The translations under genes were made by a program, and so were the position numbers. Shown here in pieces: positions 32,042 to 41,481 of a stretch of DNA of 64,000 bases. Under the pieces are notes generated by a model. That model saw only the letters and a program-made list of their open reading frames with translations. It had not been told where the DNA came from and made no database searches. The stretch spans positions 248,001-312,000 of the forward strand of contig NZ_RJRZ01000003.1 of the NCBI RefSeq assembly GCF_003993775.1. The letters are read 5' to 3'. Numbering within the stretch: the first letter of the stretch is position 1; each line of letters starts with the position of its first letter. The stretch is from Frigidibacter oleivorans. GTDB taxonomy: Bacteria > Pseudomonadota > Alphaproteobacteria > Rhodobacterales > Rhodobacteraceae.

Positions 32042-33391
32042 ATGGCCACAGCGCTGATCGTCCTTGCCGCGGGCCAGGGCACGCGGATGAATTCGGACCT
32101 GCCGAAGGTGCTGCACCCGCTGGCGGGCGTGCCGATCCTCTGGCACGCGCTGCAGGCCGGCCGGTCGCTGGACCCGGAGCGGGTGGTCGTGGTCACCGGC
32201 CACGGCGCCGCGGCGGTCGAAGCCTCGGTCCGCGCCTATGACCCCGACGCGACCTGCGTGCGGCAGGCCGAACAGCTGGGCACCGGCCATGCCGTCGCGC
32301 AGGCGATGCCGGCGCTGGCGGGCTTCGCGGGGCGGGTCGTGGTTCTCTATGGCGACACGCCCTTCATCCATCCCGACACGCTGCAGGCGCTGATCGACAG
32401 CCCGGCCGAGGTGACGGTGCTGGGGTTCGAGGCGGCGGACCCCGCCCGCTATGGCCGGCTGGTGGCCGCGGGCGACCGGCTGGACCGGATCGTCGAATGG
32501 AAGGACGCGACCGAGGCGGAGCGGGCGATCACCCTGTGCAATTCCGGCGTGCTGGCGGCCGAGGCGGGGTTGCTCGCCGAGCTCGTTGCCGGGCTCGGCA
32601 ACGACAACGCGGCGGGGGAATACTACCTGACCGACGTCGTCGGTGCCGCCCGCGCCCGGGGCCTTGCCGCCCGTGTCGTCACCTGCCCCGAGGCCGAGAC
32701 GCTGGGCATCAACACCCGGGTGGAACTGGCCCGCGCCGAGGCGGCCTTCCAGGCCCGTGCCCGGGCCGAGGCGATGGAGACGGGCGTGACCCTGCAGGCG
32801 CCCGACACGGTGTTTTTCAGCTTCGACACCGCGATCGGGCGCGACGCGGTGATCGGCCCCAATGTCGTCTTCGGGCCCGGCGTCACGGTGGAATCCGGCG
32901 CCGAGGTGCGCGCCTTCTGCCATCTGGAGGGCTGCCATATCAGCCGCGGCGCCAGCGTCGGCCCCTTCGCCCGGCTGCGCCCCGGCGCGGAACTGGCCGA
33001 GGACGTGCATGTCGGCAATTTCGTCGAGATCAAGAACTCGATCCTCGATGAAGGCGTGAAGGTCGGCCACCTGACCTATCTGGGCGACGCGCAGGTGGGC
33101 GAGCGCACCAATGTCGGCGCGGGCACCGTCACCTGCAACTATGACGGCGTGTCCAAGCACCGCACCGTCATCGGGCGCGAGGTGTTCATCGGGTCGGACA
33201 CGATGCTGGTGGCGCCGGTGACGGTGGGCGACCGCGCGATGACGGCCAGCGGCTCGGTCATCACCGGCGACGTGCCCGAGGCGGCGCTGGCCATCGGCCG
33301 CGCCCGGCAGGTGTCGAAACCGGGGCTGGCGGTGAAATTGTTCGAAAAGCTGAAGGCCGAGGCCGATCGGCGGCAGAAGAAGGTGCGGTAA
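32042..33391 (+). CDS. glmU: Bifunctional N-acetylglucosamine-1-phosphate uridyltransferase / glucosamine-1-phosphate acetyltransferase
   Basis: Makes UDP-GlcNAc for peptidoglycan and lipopolysaccharide. The 449-residue protein has the N-terminal pyrophosphorylase domain (LAAGQGTRMNSDLPKVLHP from residue 8, YGDTP around 105) and a C-terminal left-handed beta-helix of hexapeptide repeats from about residue 250. VGNFVEIKNS and GAGTVTCNYDG contain the acetyltransferase active-site residues. The ATG at 32042 was chosen over an upstream in-frame codon since it begins at the conserved core. The glmS ATG follows the stop without any gap. Confidence 0.97.
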   Translation: MATALIVLAAGQGTRMNSDLPKVLHPLAGVPILWHALQAGRSLDPERVVVVTGHGAAAVEASVRAYDPDATCVRQAEQLGTGHAVAQAMPALAGFAGRVVVLYGDTPFIHPDTLQALIDSPAEVTVLGFEAADPARYGRLVAAGDRLDRIVEWKDATEAERAITLCNSGVLAAEAGLLAELVAGLGNDNAAGEYYLTDVVGAARARGLAARVVTCPEAETLGINTRVELARAEAAFQARARAEAMETGVTLQAPDTVFFSFDTAIGRDAVIGPNVVFGPGVTVESGAEVRAFCHLEGCHISRGASVGPFARLRPGAELAEDVHVGNFVEIKNSILDEGVKVGHLTYLGDAQVGERTNVGAGTVTCNYDGVSKHRTVIGREVFIGSDTMLVAPVTVGDRAMTASGSVITGDVPEAALAIGRARQVSKPGLAVKLFEKLKAEADRRQKKVR

Positions 33392-35206
33392 ATGTGCGGA
33401 ATCGTCGGAGTTCTCGGCAATCACGAAGCGGCGCCGATCATCGTCGAGGCGCTGAAGCGGCTGGAATATCGCGGCTATGACTCGGCGGGCATCGCCACGG
33501 TGAACGCGGGCCGGCTGGACCGCCGCCGCGCGGTGGGCAAGCTGGTCAACCTGTCCGACCTGCTGGTGCACGAGCCGCTGGCAGGCAAGACCGGCATCGG
33601 CCATACCCGCTGGGCCACCCATGGCGCGGCGACGGTGGGCAATGCCCATCCGCACCGGTCCGGCAAGGTGGCGGTGGTCCATAACGGCATCATCGAGAAT
33701 TTCCGCGAGTTGCGCGCCGAACTGGCGGCCGCGGGCCTGACGCCCGAGACCGATACCGATACCGAAACCGTGGCCATGCTGGCGCGGCTGCATCTGGACC
33801 GGGGCCTGTCCCCGCGCGAGGCGGCGGTGGCGACGCTGGACCGGCTGGCCGGGGCCTTCGCGCTGCTGTTCCTGTTCGACGGCGAAGAGGATCTGATGGT
33901 CGCCGCCCGGCAGGGCAGCCCGCTGGCCATCGGCCATGGCACGGGCGAGATGTTCGTGGGCTCGGACGCCATCGCGCTGGCGCCGATGACCGACCGCATC
34001 ACCTATCTGGAGGAAGGCGACCACGCCTTCGTCACCCGTCAGGGGGTGGAGATCTTCGACCGCGCCGGCCGCCGCGCCAACCGCGACATGCAGACCGTGG
34101 CGCTGGACGCCACCCGGATCGAGAAGGCCGGCTTCAAGCATTTCATGGCCAAGGAGATCGCCGAACAGCCCGTGGTGCTGGGCGACGCGCTGCGCCACTA
34201 CCTGCCGGCGGACGGCATCGCCCTGCCCGAGGGCGTGGAGTTCGCCGGCACCGACCGGCTGGTGCTGGTGGCCTGCGGCACCGCCTCCTATGCCTGCCTC
34301 GTGGCGAAATATTGGTTCGAAAGCCTCGCCGGCCTGCCCTGCGACGTCGATATCGCCAGCGAGTTCCGCTATCGCGAGCCGCCGCTGTCGCCCGCCTCGC
34401 AGGCGATCTTCGTCAGCCAGTCGGGCGAGACCGCCGATACGCTGGCCGCGCTGCGCTTCGTCCGCGACAAGGTGGCGAAGATCCTCGCCGTGGTGAACGT
34501 GCCCACCTCCTCGATCGCGCGGGAAGCCGACATCGCCCTGCCGATCCTCGCCGGGGTGGAGGTCGGCGTCGCCTCGACCAAGGCCTTCTCCTGCCAGCTG
34601 GCGGTGCTGGCGCTGCTGGCGCTGAAGGCCGCGGCGGATCGCGGGCGGCTCGACCCCGAGACGCTGGCCCGGCATCTGGACGAGATGCGCGCCCTGCCCG
34701 GCCTGATGAACCAGGCGCTGGCCCGCTCGGACGAGATCGCACGGCTGGCCGAACGGCTGGCCGAGGCGCAGGACATCCTGTTCCTCGGGCGCGGCGCGAT
34801 GTATCCGCTGGCGCTGGAAGGCGCGCTGAAGCTGAAGGAGATCAGCTATATCCATGCCGAGGGCTATGCCTCGGGCGAGCTGAAGCACGGCCCCATCGCG
34901 CTGATCGACCGGCAGGTGCCGGTGATCGTGCTGGCCCCGCATGACCGGCTGTTCGACAAGACCATCTCGAACATGCAGGAGGTGATGGCCCGGCACGGGC
35001 AGGTGCTGCTGATGACCGACAGCCGCGGCGCGGACGAGGCGGCGCAGGGCACATGGGCCACGGTGACCTTGCCCGAGGTGCCGGCGCTGCTGGCGCCCAT
35101 CGTCTATGCCGTACCCGCGCAGCTGCTGGCTTATCACACCGCCGTCGCCAAGGGCACCGATGTGGACCAGCCCCGCAACCTGGCCAAGTCGGTGACGGTG
35201 GAATGA
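33392..35206 (+). CDS. glmS: Glutamine--fructose-6-phosphate aminotransferase
   Basis: Converts fructose-6-phosphate and glutamine to glucosamine-6-phosphate, the entry into amino-sugar synthesis, two steps before GlmU. The 604-residue protein has Cys2 as the glutaminase nucleophile (MCGIVGVLG), the glutaminase domain to about residue 240, and two SIS domains with FVSQSGETADTLAAL and the C-terminal [11 protein letters not shown]. The gene begins immediately after glmU and overlaps the next gene by four bases. Confidence 0.98.
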   Translation: MCGIVGVLGNHEAAPIIVEALKRLEYRGYDSAGIATVNAGRLDRRRAVGKLVNLSDLLVHEPLAGKTGIGHTRWATHGAATVGNAHPHRSGKVAVVHNGIIENFRELRAELAAAGLTPETDTDTETVAMLARLHLDRGLSPREAAVATLDRLAGAFALLFLFDGEEDLMVAARQGSPLAIGHGTGEMFVGSDAIALAPMTDRITYLEEGDHAFVTRQGVEIFDRAGRRANRDMQTVALDATRIEKAGFKHFMAKEIAEQPVVLGDALRHYLPADGIALPEGVEFAGTDRLVLVACGTASYACLVAKYWFESLAGLPCDVDIASEFRYREPPLSPASQAIFVSQSGETADTLAALRFVRDKVAKILAVVNVPTSSIAREADIALPILAGVEVGVASTKAFSCQLAVLALLALKAAADRGRLDPETLARHLDEMRALPGLMNQALARSDEIARLAERLAEAQDILFLGRGAMYPLALEGALKLKEISYIHAEGYASGELKHGPIALIDRQVPVIVLAPHDRLFDKTISNMQEVMARHGQVLLMTDSRGADEAAQGTWATVTLPEVPALLAPIVYAVPAQLLAYHTAVAKGTDVDQPRNLAKSVTVE

Positions 35207-35880
35207 CGCCCGGGACCGCGCTGGCGGAGCTGGAGGCGGCGGGCGACCCCGACCGCGCGCTGCAGTCCGCCGCCTATCACAAGGCGCCCCGCCGCTATCT
35301 GGGCGTGCCCGTGCCCGCGATCGACGCGATGGCGCGCGACTGGCGGGCGGGGCTGGACGTGCCGGGCCGGGTCGCGCTGGCCGACGGTCTGTGGCGGAGC
35401 GATGTGCACGAGGCCCGCGTGGCCGCGGCCAAGCTGCTGACCCAGGCCCGCATCCCCGATGACGGGCCGGTCTGGCGGCTGATCGCGGGCTGGGTGCCGG
35501 AGTTCGACGGCTGGGCCATCGCCGACCATGCCTGCAGCGCCGGCGGCCGGCGGCTGGTGGCGGACCCCGCACGCATCGACGAGGTCGAGCCCTGGATCGC
35601 GGCGCCGCATATGTGGACCCGCCGCGCCGCGCTGGTGATCACCCTGCCCTGGACGAAGCTGCCCTTCCCGAAGCCCGAGGATCAGGCGATCCGCGCCCGG
35701 GTGCTGGGCTGGTGCGCCGCGCTCGCCCCCGACCGCGACTGGTTCATCCAGAAGGCGGTGGCCTGGTGGCTGCGCGACCTGTCGAAGCACGACCCCGCCC
35801 TGACCCGCGCCTGGCTGGTGGAACACGGCGCGGTGCTGAAGCCCTGGGCCCGGACCGAGGCCGCCCGCCGCCTCGACTGA
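35203..35880 (+). CDS. DNA alkylation repair (AlkD/HEAT-repeat) family protein
   Basis: A 225-residue all-helical protein of the AlkC/AlkD-type HEAT-repeat family, some members of which excise N-alkylated bases. Conserved-looking stretches are [42 protein letters not shown] and [19 protein letters not shown], where aspartate and tryptophan residues of the DNA-binding groove would sit. The ATG at 35203 overlaps the glmS stop (ATGA); the frame open upstream belongs to the glmS shadow. Activity on DNA is inferred from the family only. Confidence 0.85.
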   Translation: MTPGTALAELEAAGDPDRALQSAAYHKAPRRYLGVPVPAIDAMARDWRAGLDVPGRVALADGLWRSDVHEARVAAAKLLTQARIPDDGPVWRLIAGWVPEFDGWAIADHACSAGGRRLVADPARIDEVEPWIAAPHMWTRRAALVITLPWTKLPFPKPEDQAIRARVLGWCAALAPDRDWFIQKAVAWWLRDLSKHDPALTRAWLVEHGAVLKPWARTEAARRLD

Positions 35881-35886
35881 GCGGAC

Positions 35887-35915
35887 TTGCGTCGCCCGCG
35901 CCGCGCGCCTACGTT
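35887..35915 (+). promoter_or_regulatory. Candidate promoter giving a leaderless moaA mRNA
   Basis: TTGCGT (35887-35892) and TACGTT (35910-35915) are 17 bases apart. With usual spacing the transcript would begin at the A of the moaA ATG (35922). No Shine-Dalgarno sequence is seen before that ATG. Confidence 0.5.
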
Positions 35916-35921
35916 CCGTCA

Positions 35922-36923
35922 ATGGCTCCTCTCGTCGATCCCTTCGCCCGGCCGATCAGCTATCTGCGCGTTTCGGTGACGGACCGCTGCGATTTCCGCT
36001 GCACCTATTGCATGGCGGAACACATGCAGTTCCTGCCGAAGAAGGACCTGCTGACGCTCGAGGAACTGGACCGCCTCTGTTCCGCCTTCGTGCGGATGGG
36101 GGTCGAAAAGCTGCGCATCACCGGGGGCGAACCGCTGGTGCGGCGCGACATCCTGACCTTCTTCCGCGCCATGTCCCGGCATCTGGACTCGGGCGCGCTG
36201 AAGGAGCTGACGCTGACCACCAATGGCAGCCAGCTGGCACGCTTCGCCGCCGATCTGGCCGCCTGCGGGGTGCGGCGGGTCAATGTCTCGCTCGACACGC
36301 TGGACGAGGGCAAGTTCGCGCAGGTCACCCGCTGGGGCCGGCTGCCGCAGGTGCTGGACGGCATCCGCGCAGCCACCGCCGCGGGGCTGAAGGTCAAGAT
36401 CAACGCCGTCGCGCTGAAGGGCTTCAACGAGGACGAACTGTTCCGCCTTGTCGACTGGTGCGGGGCCGAGGGCCATGACCTGACCTTCATCGAGGTCATG
36501 CCGATGGGCGACATGGGCGAGGAAACGCGGCTCGACCAGTACTGGCCCTTGCGCGAATTGCGCGAACGGCTGGCCGAACGCTTTACCCTGATCGACCTTG
36601 CCGAACGCACGGGCGGGCCGGCGCGCTATGTCCGGCTGGCCGAGAGCGGGCAGAAGATCGGCTTCATCACCCCCCTCACCCATAATTTCTGCGAAAGCTG
36701 CAACCGCGTCCGGCTGACCTGCACGGGCGAGCTGTACATGTGCCTCGGGCAGGAGGACATGGCCGACCTGCGCGCGCCGCTGCGGGCCTCGCCCGAGGAT
36801 GGGGTGGTGGAGGCCGCGATCCGCGCCGCCATCGCCCGCAAGCCCAAGGGCCATGATTTCGACTATTCCCGACAACGTGTCGCCGGCCAGATGAGCCGGC
36901 ACATGAGCCATACCGGCGGCTGA
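35922..36923 (+). CDS. moaA: GTP 3',8-cyclase (molybdenum cofactor synthesis)
   Basis: Radical SAM enzyme that starts molybdopterin synthesis from GTP. The 333-residue protein has the N-terminal cluster Cys23, Cys27 and Cys30 (CDFRCTYC), the SAM-binding TGGEPL, and the second cluster motif [15 protein letters not shown]. It ends in the conserved Gly-Gly pair (HTGG) needed for activity. The ATG at 35922 lacks a ribosome-binding site and sits right after a promoter-like sequence. No other moa gene is in the window. Confidence 0.96.
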   Translation: MAPLVDPFARPISYLRVSVTDRCDFRCTYCMAEHMQFLPKKDLLTLEELDRLCSAFVRMGVEKLRITGGEPLVRRDILTFFRAMSRHLDSGALKELTLTTNGSQLARFAADLAACGVRRVNVSLDTLDEGKFAQVTRWGRLPQVLDGIRAATAAGLKVKINAVALKGFNEDELFRLVDWCGAEGHDLTFIEVMPMGDMGEETRLDQYWPLRELRERLAERFTLIDLAERTGGPARYVRLAESGQKIGFITPLTHNFCESCNRVRLTCTGELYMCLGQEDMADLRAPLRASPEDGVVEAAIRAAIARKPKGHDFDYSRQRVAGQMSRHMSHTGG

Positions 36924-36924
36924 G

Positions 36925-37347
36925 ATGGCAGACCTGTCGCGGTTCCACGCCGCGCAGGCGGACACGATCGAGGCGGCGCTGGCGGAAATGCGCGCCGGGC
37001 GCAAGCACAGCCACTGGATGTGGTTCGTCTTCCCGCAACTCGCGGCGCTCGGCCGCTCGGGCACGGCAAAGTTCTACGGCATCGCCGATCTGGCCGAGGC
37101 GCGTGCCTATGCCGCCGACCCGGTGCTGGGGCCGCGCCTCGTGCAGGCGGCCGAGGCGATGCTGTCCCATCCCGGCCGCAGCGCCGAGGACATCCTCGGC
37201 CCGGTCGATGCGCTGAAGCTGCGCTCCTCGGCGACGCTCTTCGCGCGCGCCGCGCCGGGAACGCCCCTCGGCGCGGCGATGGACCGGGTGCTGGCGGTCT
37301 TCTACGGCGGCACGGACTGCGAGGTCACGCGAGCCGCCTTGGACTAG
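36925..37347 (+). CDS. DUF1810 family protein
   Basis: A 140-residue protein with the DUF1810 pattern: FHAAQADTIEAALAEMRAGRKHSHWMWFVFPQ near the start (residues 6-38, conserved HSHWMWFVFPQ) and GPVDALKLRSSATLFA later. Helical fold, no established function; relatives include YbiA-associated and calpastatin-named proteins. The ATG follows the moaA stop after one base. Its TAG stop lies within a CTAG shared with the opposite-strand gene. Confidence 0.85.
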   Translation: MADLSRFHAAQADTIEAALAEMRAGRKHSHWMWFVFPQLAALGRSGTAKFYGIADLAEARAYAADPVLGPRLVQAAEAMLSHPGRSAEDILGPVDALKLRSSATLFARAAPGTPLGAAMDRVLAVFYGGTDCEVTRAALD

Positions 37348-37760
37348 TCGCGCACGGTTATGGTCGGCATCATCAGCACGACCTTGCTGTCGGGCGGAGG
37401 CACGGGCACACCCGTCACCCTGCATTCGGCCTCGGATGCCTCCGGCTTCTGGCTCATCCCGACACGCGCGAAGTATTGCAATCCCTCGATGACCGGCTTG
37501 CCGTTCACCTCGACGCTCGCCCGCTTCAGCAGCGTCCTGTCGTGCATCATCAGGCTGGGGTCGTGGTGCTGGATTAAGCCGCAGATCACCAGTCGCCCGG
37601 ACGCGGCATAGGTGTTCCAGTAGACCGTCGACGAGCGATTGGTGATGTTCCGCTGGATCGGAAAGCTGGCGAAATCATCGTCGACCGGAACGCGAAGCGG
37701 TTCCGCACGGGCGGGCAAGGCCGCCAATGTCATCAACAGGACAGCAGAAATGAGGCGCAT
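37344..37760 (-). CDS. Small secreted protein of unknown function
   Basis: A 138-residue protein with a clear signal peptide (RLISAVLLMTLAALPARA, cleavage about residue 19). The mature part contains two Cys (in VICGLIQ and AECRVTG) and a short conserved-looking strand region, SSTVYWNTYAASGRLVICGL. No family was recognised. Codon use is less GC-biased than in the flanking genes. The stop overlaps the DUF1810 stop tail to tail in CTAG. It ends 36 bp downstream of nothing obvious on its own strand, so it may be monocistronic or the last gene after the M20 operon turnaround. Confidence 0.72.
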   Translation of the reverse strand: MRLISAVLLMTLAALPARAEPLRVPVDDDFASFPIQRNITNRSSTVYWNTYAASGRLVICGLIQHHDPSLMMHDRTLLKRASVEVNGKPVIEGLQYFARVGMSQKPEASEAECRVTGVPVPPPDSKVVLMMPTITVRD

Positions 37761-37796
37761 GATGATCCTTTGGGCAAAACGGGCTGCGTCCGGCGG

Positions 37797-38963
37797 TCAC
37801 GCCGCCGGCATCCGCGCCTCGACCATACCCGCATACCAGCTGGACCCGAAGGGAATCGCGTTGTCGTCGAATTCATATTCCGGGTGATGCACGCTTGCCG
37901 TATTGCCGTTGCCGAGGAAGATGTAGGCGCCGGGGCGTTCGTTCAGCATGTAGCTGAAATCCTCGGCCCCCATCAGCGGCGCGGTGTCCGGATCGACATT
38001 GCCCGACACGTCCCGCGCCACGCTGACCGCATGTTCGGTCATCCCGGGTTCATTCACGGTGACCGGATAGCCGCGGTCGTATTGCACCGCCGCCGTCGCG
38101 CCAAGCGCCAGCGCCACCCCCTGCGCCACCTCGGACAGGCGGCGTTCGACCATGTCCTGCACCGCCGGGTCCATGGTCCGCACCGTGCCCTTCATCACCA
38201 CTTCCTGCGGGATGACGTTGTAGGCCGGGCTGTCGGTGGCGAGCGTGCAGACCGACAGCACCGCCTGTTTCAGCGGGTCCACGTTGCGGCTGACGATGCT
38301 TTGCAGCGCCACGATAATCTGCGCCGCGACCAGCGTCGTGTCGATGCACTGATGCGGCTTGGCGGCATGGCCGCCCTTGCCGGTGACGGTGATGGTGAAA
38401 TGGTCCGCCGCCGCCATGATCGCGCCGGGGCGGATGGCGAAGGTGCCGACGGGGATGCCCGGCATGTTGTGCATGCCGTACACTTCCTGGATGCCCCACC
38501 GGTCGATCAGCCCGTCGGCCACCATCTCGCGCCCGCCGCCGCCGCCCTCTTCGGCGGGCTGGAAGATCACCACGCAGGTGCCGTCGAAATTCCGCGTCTC
38601 GGCGAGGTATTTCGCGGCGCCGAGCAGCATCGCCGTATGCCCGTCATGGCCGCAGGCATGCATCACCCCCGGCGTTTTCGAGGCATGGGGCAGCCCGGTC
38701 TTTTCAAGGATCGGCAGCGCATCCATGTCGGCGCGCAGCCCCACCACCCGGCCCGAGGCATCGGTCTTGCCGCGGATCACCCCCACCACGCCGGTGCGGC
38801 CGATGCCCTCGACCACCTCGTCGCAGCCGAAGCCGCGCAGCAGGTCGGCCACCTTGCCCGCGGTGCGGTGCACCTCGTACAGCAGTTCCGGATTCTCGTG
38901 GAAGTCCCGGCGCCAGGCGGTGATTTCCGGGAGAAGCTCGGCGAAGCGGTTCTTGACGGGCAT
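37797..38963 (-). CDS. M20 family amidohydrolase (hippurate hydrolase/aminoacylase-like)
   Basis: Zinc peptidase of the M20D group, 388 residues. The metal-binding region MHACGHDGHTAMLLG and QPAEEGGGG (catalytic and metal Glu) lie in the catalytic domain, and the dimerisation domain covers about residues 185-300. Such enzymes cut N-acyl bonds of amino acids, for example N-benzoyl, N-acetyl or indole conjugates; the acyl specificity cannot be predicted. It lies 15 bp downstream of the DAO gene and is the last gene of the scavenging operon. Confidence 0.92.
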   Translation of the reverse strand: MPVKNRFAELLPEITAWRRDFHENPELLYEVHRTAGKVADLLRGFGCDEVVEGIGRTGVVGVIRGKTDASGRVVGLRADMDALPILEKTGLPHASKTPGVMHACGHDGHTAMLLGAAKYLAETRNFDGTCVVIFQPAEEGGGGGREMVADGLIDRWGIQEVYGMHNMPGIPVGTFAIRPGAIMAAADHFTITVTGKGGHAAKPHQCIDTTLVAAQIIVALQSIVSRNVDPLKQAVLSVCTLATDSPAYNVIPQEVVMKGTVRTMDPAVQDMVERRLSEVAQGVALALGATAAVQYDRGYPVTVNEPGMTEHAVSVARDVSGNVDPDTAPLMGAEDFSYMLNERPGAYIFLGNGNTASVHHPEYEFDDNAIPFGSSWYAGMVEARMPAA

Positions 38964-38978
38964 GGCAGCCTCCTTTGG

Positions 38979-40316
38979 TCAGATCCAGGGTCCAAGCTCG
39001 ATCTTGGACCCGTCGGTGAAGCGGGAAAAGCGGAACCGGGTGAGATCATGCCCCGGATCGCGGCCCCGGACCAGATCGGCGACGATCCGGCCGAAGGCGG
39101 GGCCGATGCCGAAGCCGTGGCCGCACATGCCGGTGGCGATGGTCAGGCCGGGGATCGGCGCCGCATCCACCACCGGCACGATATCGGGCATGGTGTCGAT
39201 CATCCCGGCCCAGGCGGTGGCGATCTTCACCTCTCCCAGTTGCGGGAACGCCCGGGCGAAGCCCGCGCGCACCGTCTCCAGCCGCCGCAGGTTCGGCGCA
39301 GGCTCCAGCACGCGCATCGCCTCGAACGGGCCGGGACGATCGGCATCCCAGCGGCGGGGCGTGGTCCAGGCATCCGGCCAGCCCTTCGGCGCGGCGGGAC
39401 GGAAGGCGGTGGAGGACAGGTCGGCGCGGATCTGCGGGATGAAGGGACGCAGGGCGCGAAAGGCGTCGGGGCCGATGTAGAATTCGTGGAAACTGCCGGG
39501 CGCCAGCGTATAGCGCCCGTCCTCGCGCCGGCGAAAGGCAAAGCCGCTGCCCGCGGCCCCGCCCGCGAAGACCTCGGGCAAGGGTTCGGTGACGGCGACG
39601 GAAGAGCGGACCGACAGCTGCGGAATCGCGACGCCATGCGCCCTGAGGAACAGCGAGGACCAGGCGCCCCCCGCCACCACCACCCGGTCGCAGGCGATGC
39701 GGCCCCGTTCCGTGACCACCCCCCCAACCCGCCCCGCGGCCAGGTCGAGCGCGCGGACCGCGCACTCCTCGACGATGATGGCGCCCGCAGCCTCGGCCGC
39801 CTTCGCCAAGAGCGGCACCGCGGCCCAGGGTTCGGCCCGCGCGTCCGACGCCGTCCACAGCGCCGTGGTCCAGCCCTCGGCATGGGGCAACAGCGCCGCG
39901 ATCTGATCCTTCGTCAGGATGCGGGTATCCAGCCCGTGCGCCTGCGCATGAGGCAGCCAGCCTTCGTAGCGGGCGCTGTCCGCCTGCGTCTTGCCCAGAT
40001 ACATCACCCCGGTCTGGCGAAAGCCCAGGCCCGGCATCTCGGCCGCGAGGTCGCGCCACAGGCGGTTCGCCTCGATCATGATCGGCAGTTCGGCGGGGTC
40101 GCGGGCCTGCTGGCGGATCCAGCCCCAGTTGCGGCTGGACTGTTCGCCCGCGATGCGGCCCTTTTCCAGCAGCGCGACCTTCACCCCCGCCCGCGCCAGC
40201 CACAGGGCGGTGGCGACGCCGATGATGCCGCCGCCGATCACCGCCACGTCGCAGGCGGCGGGCGGCGGGCCGGGATGGGCCACGGGACCGTCGGCCCGGA
40301 TCGGGAAGCGGATCAT
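38979..40316 (-). CDS. FAD-dependent amine/D-amino acid oxidoreductase (DAO family)
   Basis: A 445-residue flavoprotein with the N-terminal dinucleotide-binding loop VAVIGGGIIGVATALWLARAG starting near residue 25, the ARAG-x-VALLEK segment, and NWGWIRQQARDPAELPIM that is typical of a DadA/DAO-like subgroup. The C-terminal FAD-binding part TGMCGHGFGIGPAFGRIVADL is intact. It should oxidise an amine or amino acid. The ATG at 40316 overlaps the argE-like stop (ATGA). Neighbours suggest that it acts on a product released by the deacylases. Confidence 0.88.
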   Translation of the reverse strand: MIRFPIRADGPVAHPGPPPAACDVAVIGGGIIGVATALWLARAGVKVALLEKGRIAGEQSSRNWGWIRQQARDPAELPIMIEANRLWRDLAAEMPGLGFRQTGVMYLGKTQADSARYEGWLPHAQAHGLDTRILTKDQIAALLPHAEGWTTALWTASDARAEPWAAVPLLAKAAEAAGAIIVEECAVRALDLAAGRVGGVVTERGRIACDRVVVAGGAWSSLFLRAHGVAIPQLSVRSSVAVTEPLPEVFAGGAAGSGFAFRRREDGRYTLAPGSFHEFYIGPDAFRALRPFIPQIRADLSSTAFRPAAPKGWPDAWTTPRRWDADRPGPFEAMRVLEPAPNLRRLETVRAGFARAFPQLGEVKIATAWAGMIDTMPDIVPVVDAAPIPGLTIATGMCGHGFGIGPAFGRIVADLVRGRDPGHDLTRFRFSRFTDGSKIELGPWI

Positions 40317-41479
40317 CGCGTCAGATGCTCCAGCATCCGGCCCATGAAGGCCCAGCCTTCGTCCAGTTCCGCGATGGCGATATATTCGTCGGCCTTGTGC
40401 GCCCGGTCGATGTCGCCCGGCCCGAAGACGACGGTGGACCAGCCCTGCGCCTGGAAATGCCCGGCCTCGGTGCCATAGCTGACCACATGGCCGGCATTGT
40501 CGCCCGACAGGCGGCGCAGCAGTGTCTCGGCGCTGCCGCCGGGTTCGGGCACCAGCGGCGGCACGGTGAAATAGCGGTCGGCATGGATCCGCGTCTCGGG
40601 CCGCACCGCCTGCATCTGCGCCTCGACCTCGGCCACCTTCGCCTCGAAGGCCGCCACCCAGTCCTCGACCCGTTCGCCCGGCACCACGCGGAAGTCGAGC
40701 AGCATCCGGCAATCGCCTGCGGTGATGTTATGCGCGGTGCCGCCCTCGATCTTGCCCACATGCACCGTGGTCCAGGGCGGCTCGAAGGCCGCGCCGACGG
40801 GATCCGGCGTCTTCGTGCGGTTGGCGGCATTGGCCTCGTTCGCCCACATGGTCAGCTTCGCCGCCTCCATGATCGCGTTGACGCCGGTGTGCATGATCGA
40901 GGAATGCACCTCGTAGCCTTCCAGATGCAGCCGATAGGCGGTGCCGCCCTTGTGGCCGGTCACGACCTTCATCCGCGACGGTTCGCCCACGATCACCGCC
41001 TCGGGCGCGGGCAGGCGGGTGGCCATTTCCGCCACCATGTCCTTGCAGCCCTCGCAGCCCAGTTCCTCGTCATAGCTCAGCGCCAGCATCAGCGGCCGTT
41101 GCAGCGGCAGTCGTGCCGCCCGCGCCATCGCGGCGATGGCCAGCGCGTCGAAGCCCTTCATGTCCACCGCGCCGCGCCCGTACAGCCGCCCGTCGCGTTC
41201 GGTCAGCACCCAGGGGTCGGTCGTCCAGTCCTGCCCCTCCACCGGCACCACGTCGCTGTGGCCGGACAGCACGATCCCGCCCGGCACTTCGGGCCCCGTC
41301 ACCGCATAGAGGCTGGCCTTGTCGCCGCCCGGGTTCGGCACCCGCGCGGTGCGAACGCCGTAGCCAGCGAGATAAGCCTCCACCCAGTCGATCAGCGGCA
41401 GGTTCGTGTCGCGGCTGACGGTGGGAAACGCCACCAGCTGCGCGAGGATCTCGCGCGGGGTCAGGTCCGGGGTCGTCAT
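40313..41479 (-). CDS. argE: Acetylornithine deacetylase-like M20 peptidase
   Basis: Zinc-dependent ArgE-type deacylase, 388 residues. SGHSDVVPVEGQDW carries the first metal His and Asp, GRGAVDMKGFDALAIAA and SYDEELGCEGC carry the bridging Asp and the catalytic Glu pair, and GEPSRMK follows. Strict ArgE removes acetyl from N-acetylornithine in arginine synthesis, but the operon with a peptide transporter ATPase, a DAO-type oxidase and a second M20 enzyme suggests use of imported N-acyl amino acids. It follows the ATPase gene after two bases. Confidence 0.88.
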   Translation of the reverse strand: MTTPDLTPREILAQLVAFPTVSRDTNLPLIDWVEAYLAGYGVRTARVPNPGGDKASLYAVTGPEVPGGIVLSGHSDVVPVEGQDWTTDPWVLTERDGRLYGRGAVDMKGFDALAIAAMARAARLPLQRPLMLALSYDEELGCEGCKDMVAEMATRLPAPEAVIVGEPSRMKVVTGHKGGTAYRLHLEGYEVHSSIMHTGVNAIMEAAKLTMWANEANAANRTKTPDPVGAAFEPPWTTVHVGKIEGGTAHNITAGDCRMLLDFRVVPGERVEDWVAAFEAKVAEVEAQMQAVRPETRIHADRYFTVPPLVPEPGGSAETLLRRLSGDNAGHVVSYGTEAGHFQAQGWSTVVFGPGDIDRAHKADEYIAIAELDEGWAFMGRMLEHLTR

Positions 41480-41481
41480 GG

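Noticed and set aside
31919-35572. 1217-residue open frame on the minus strand
   Set aside because: It is antisense to glmU, glmS and the alkylation-repair-like gene, all with clear family motifs.
37770-40478. 902-residue open frame on the plus strand
   Set aside because: It is antisense to the M20 amidohydrolase and DAO genes, has no recognisable domain and the composition of a GC shadow.
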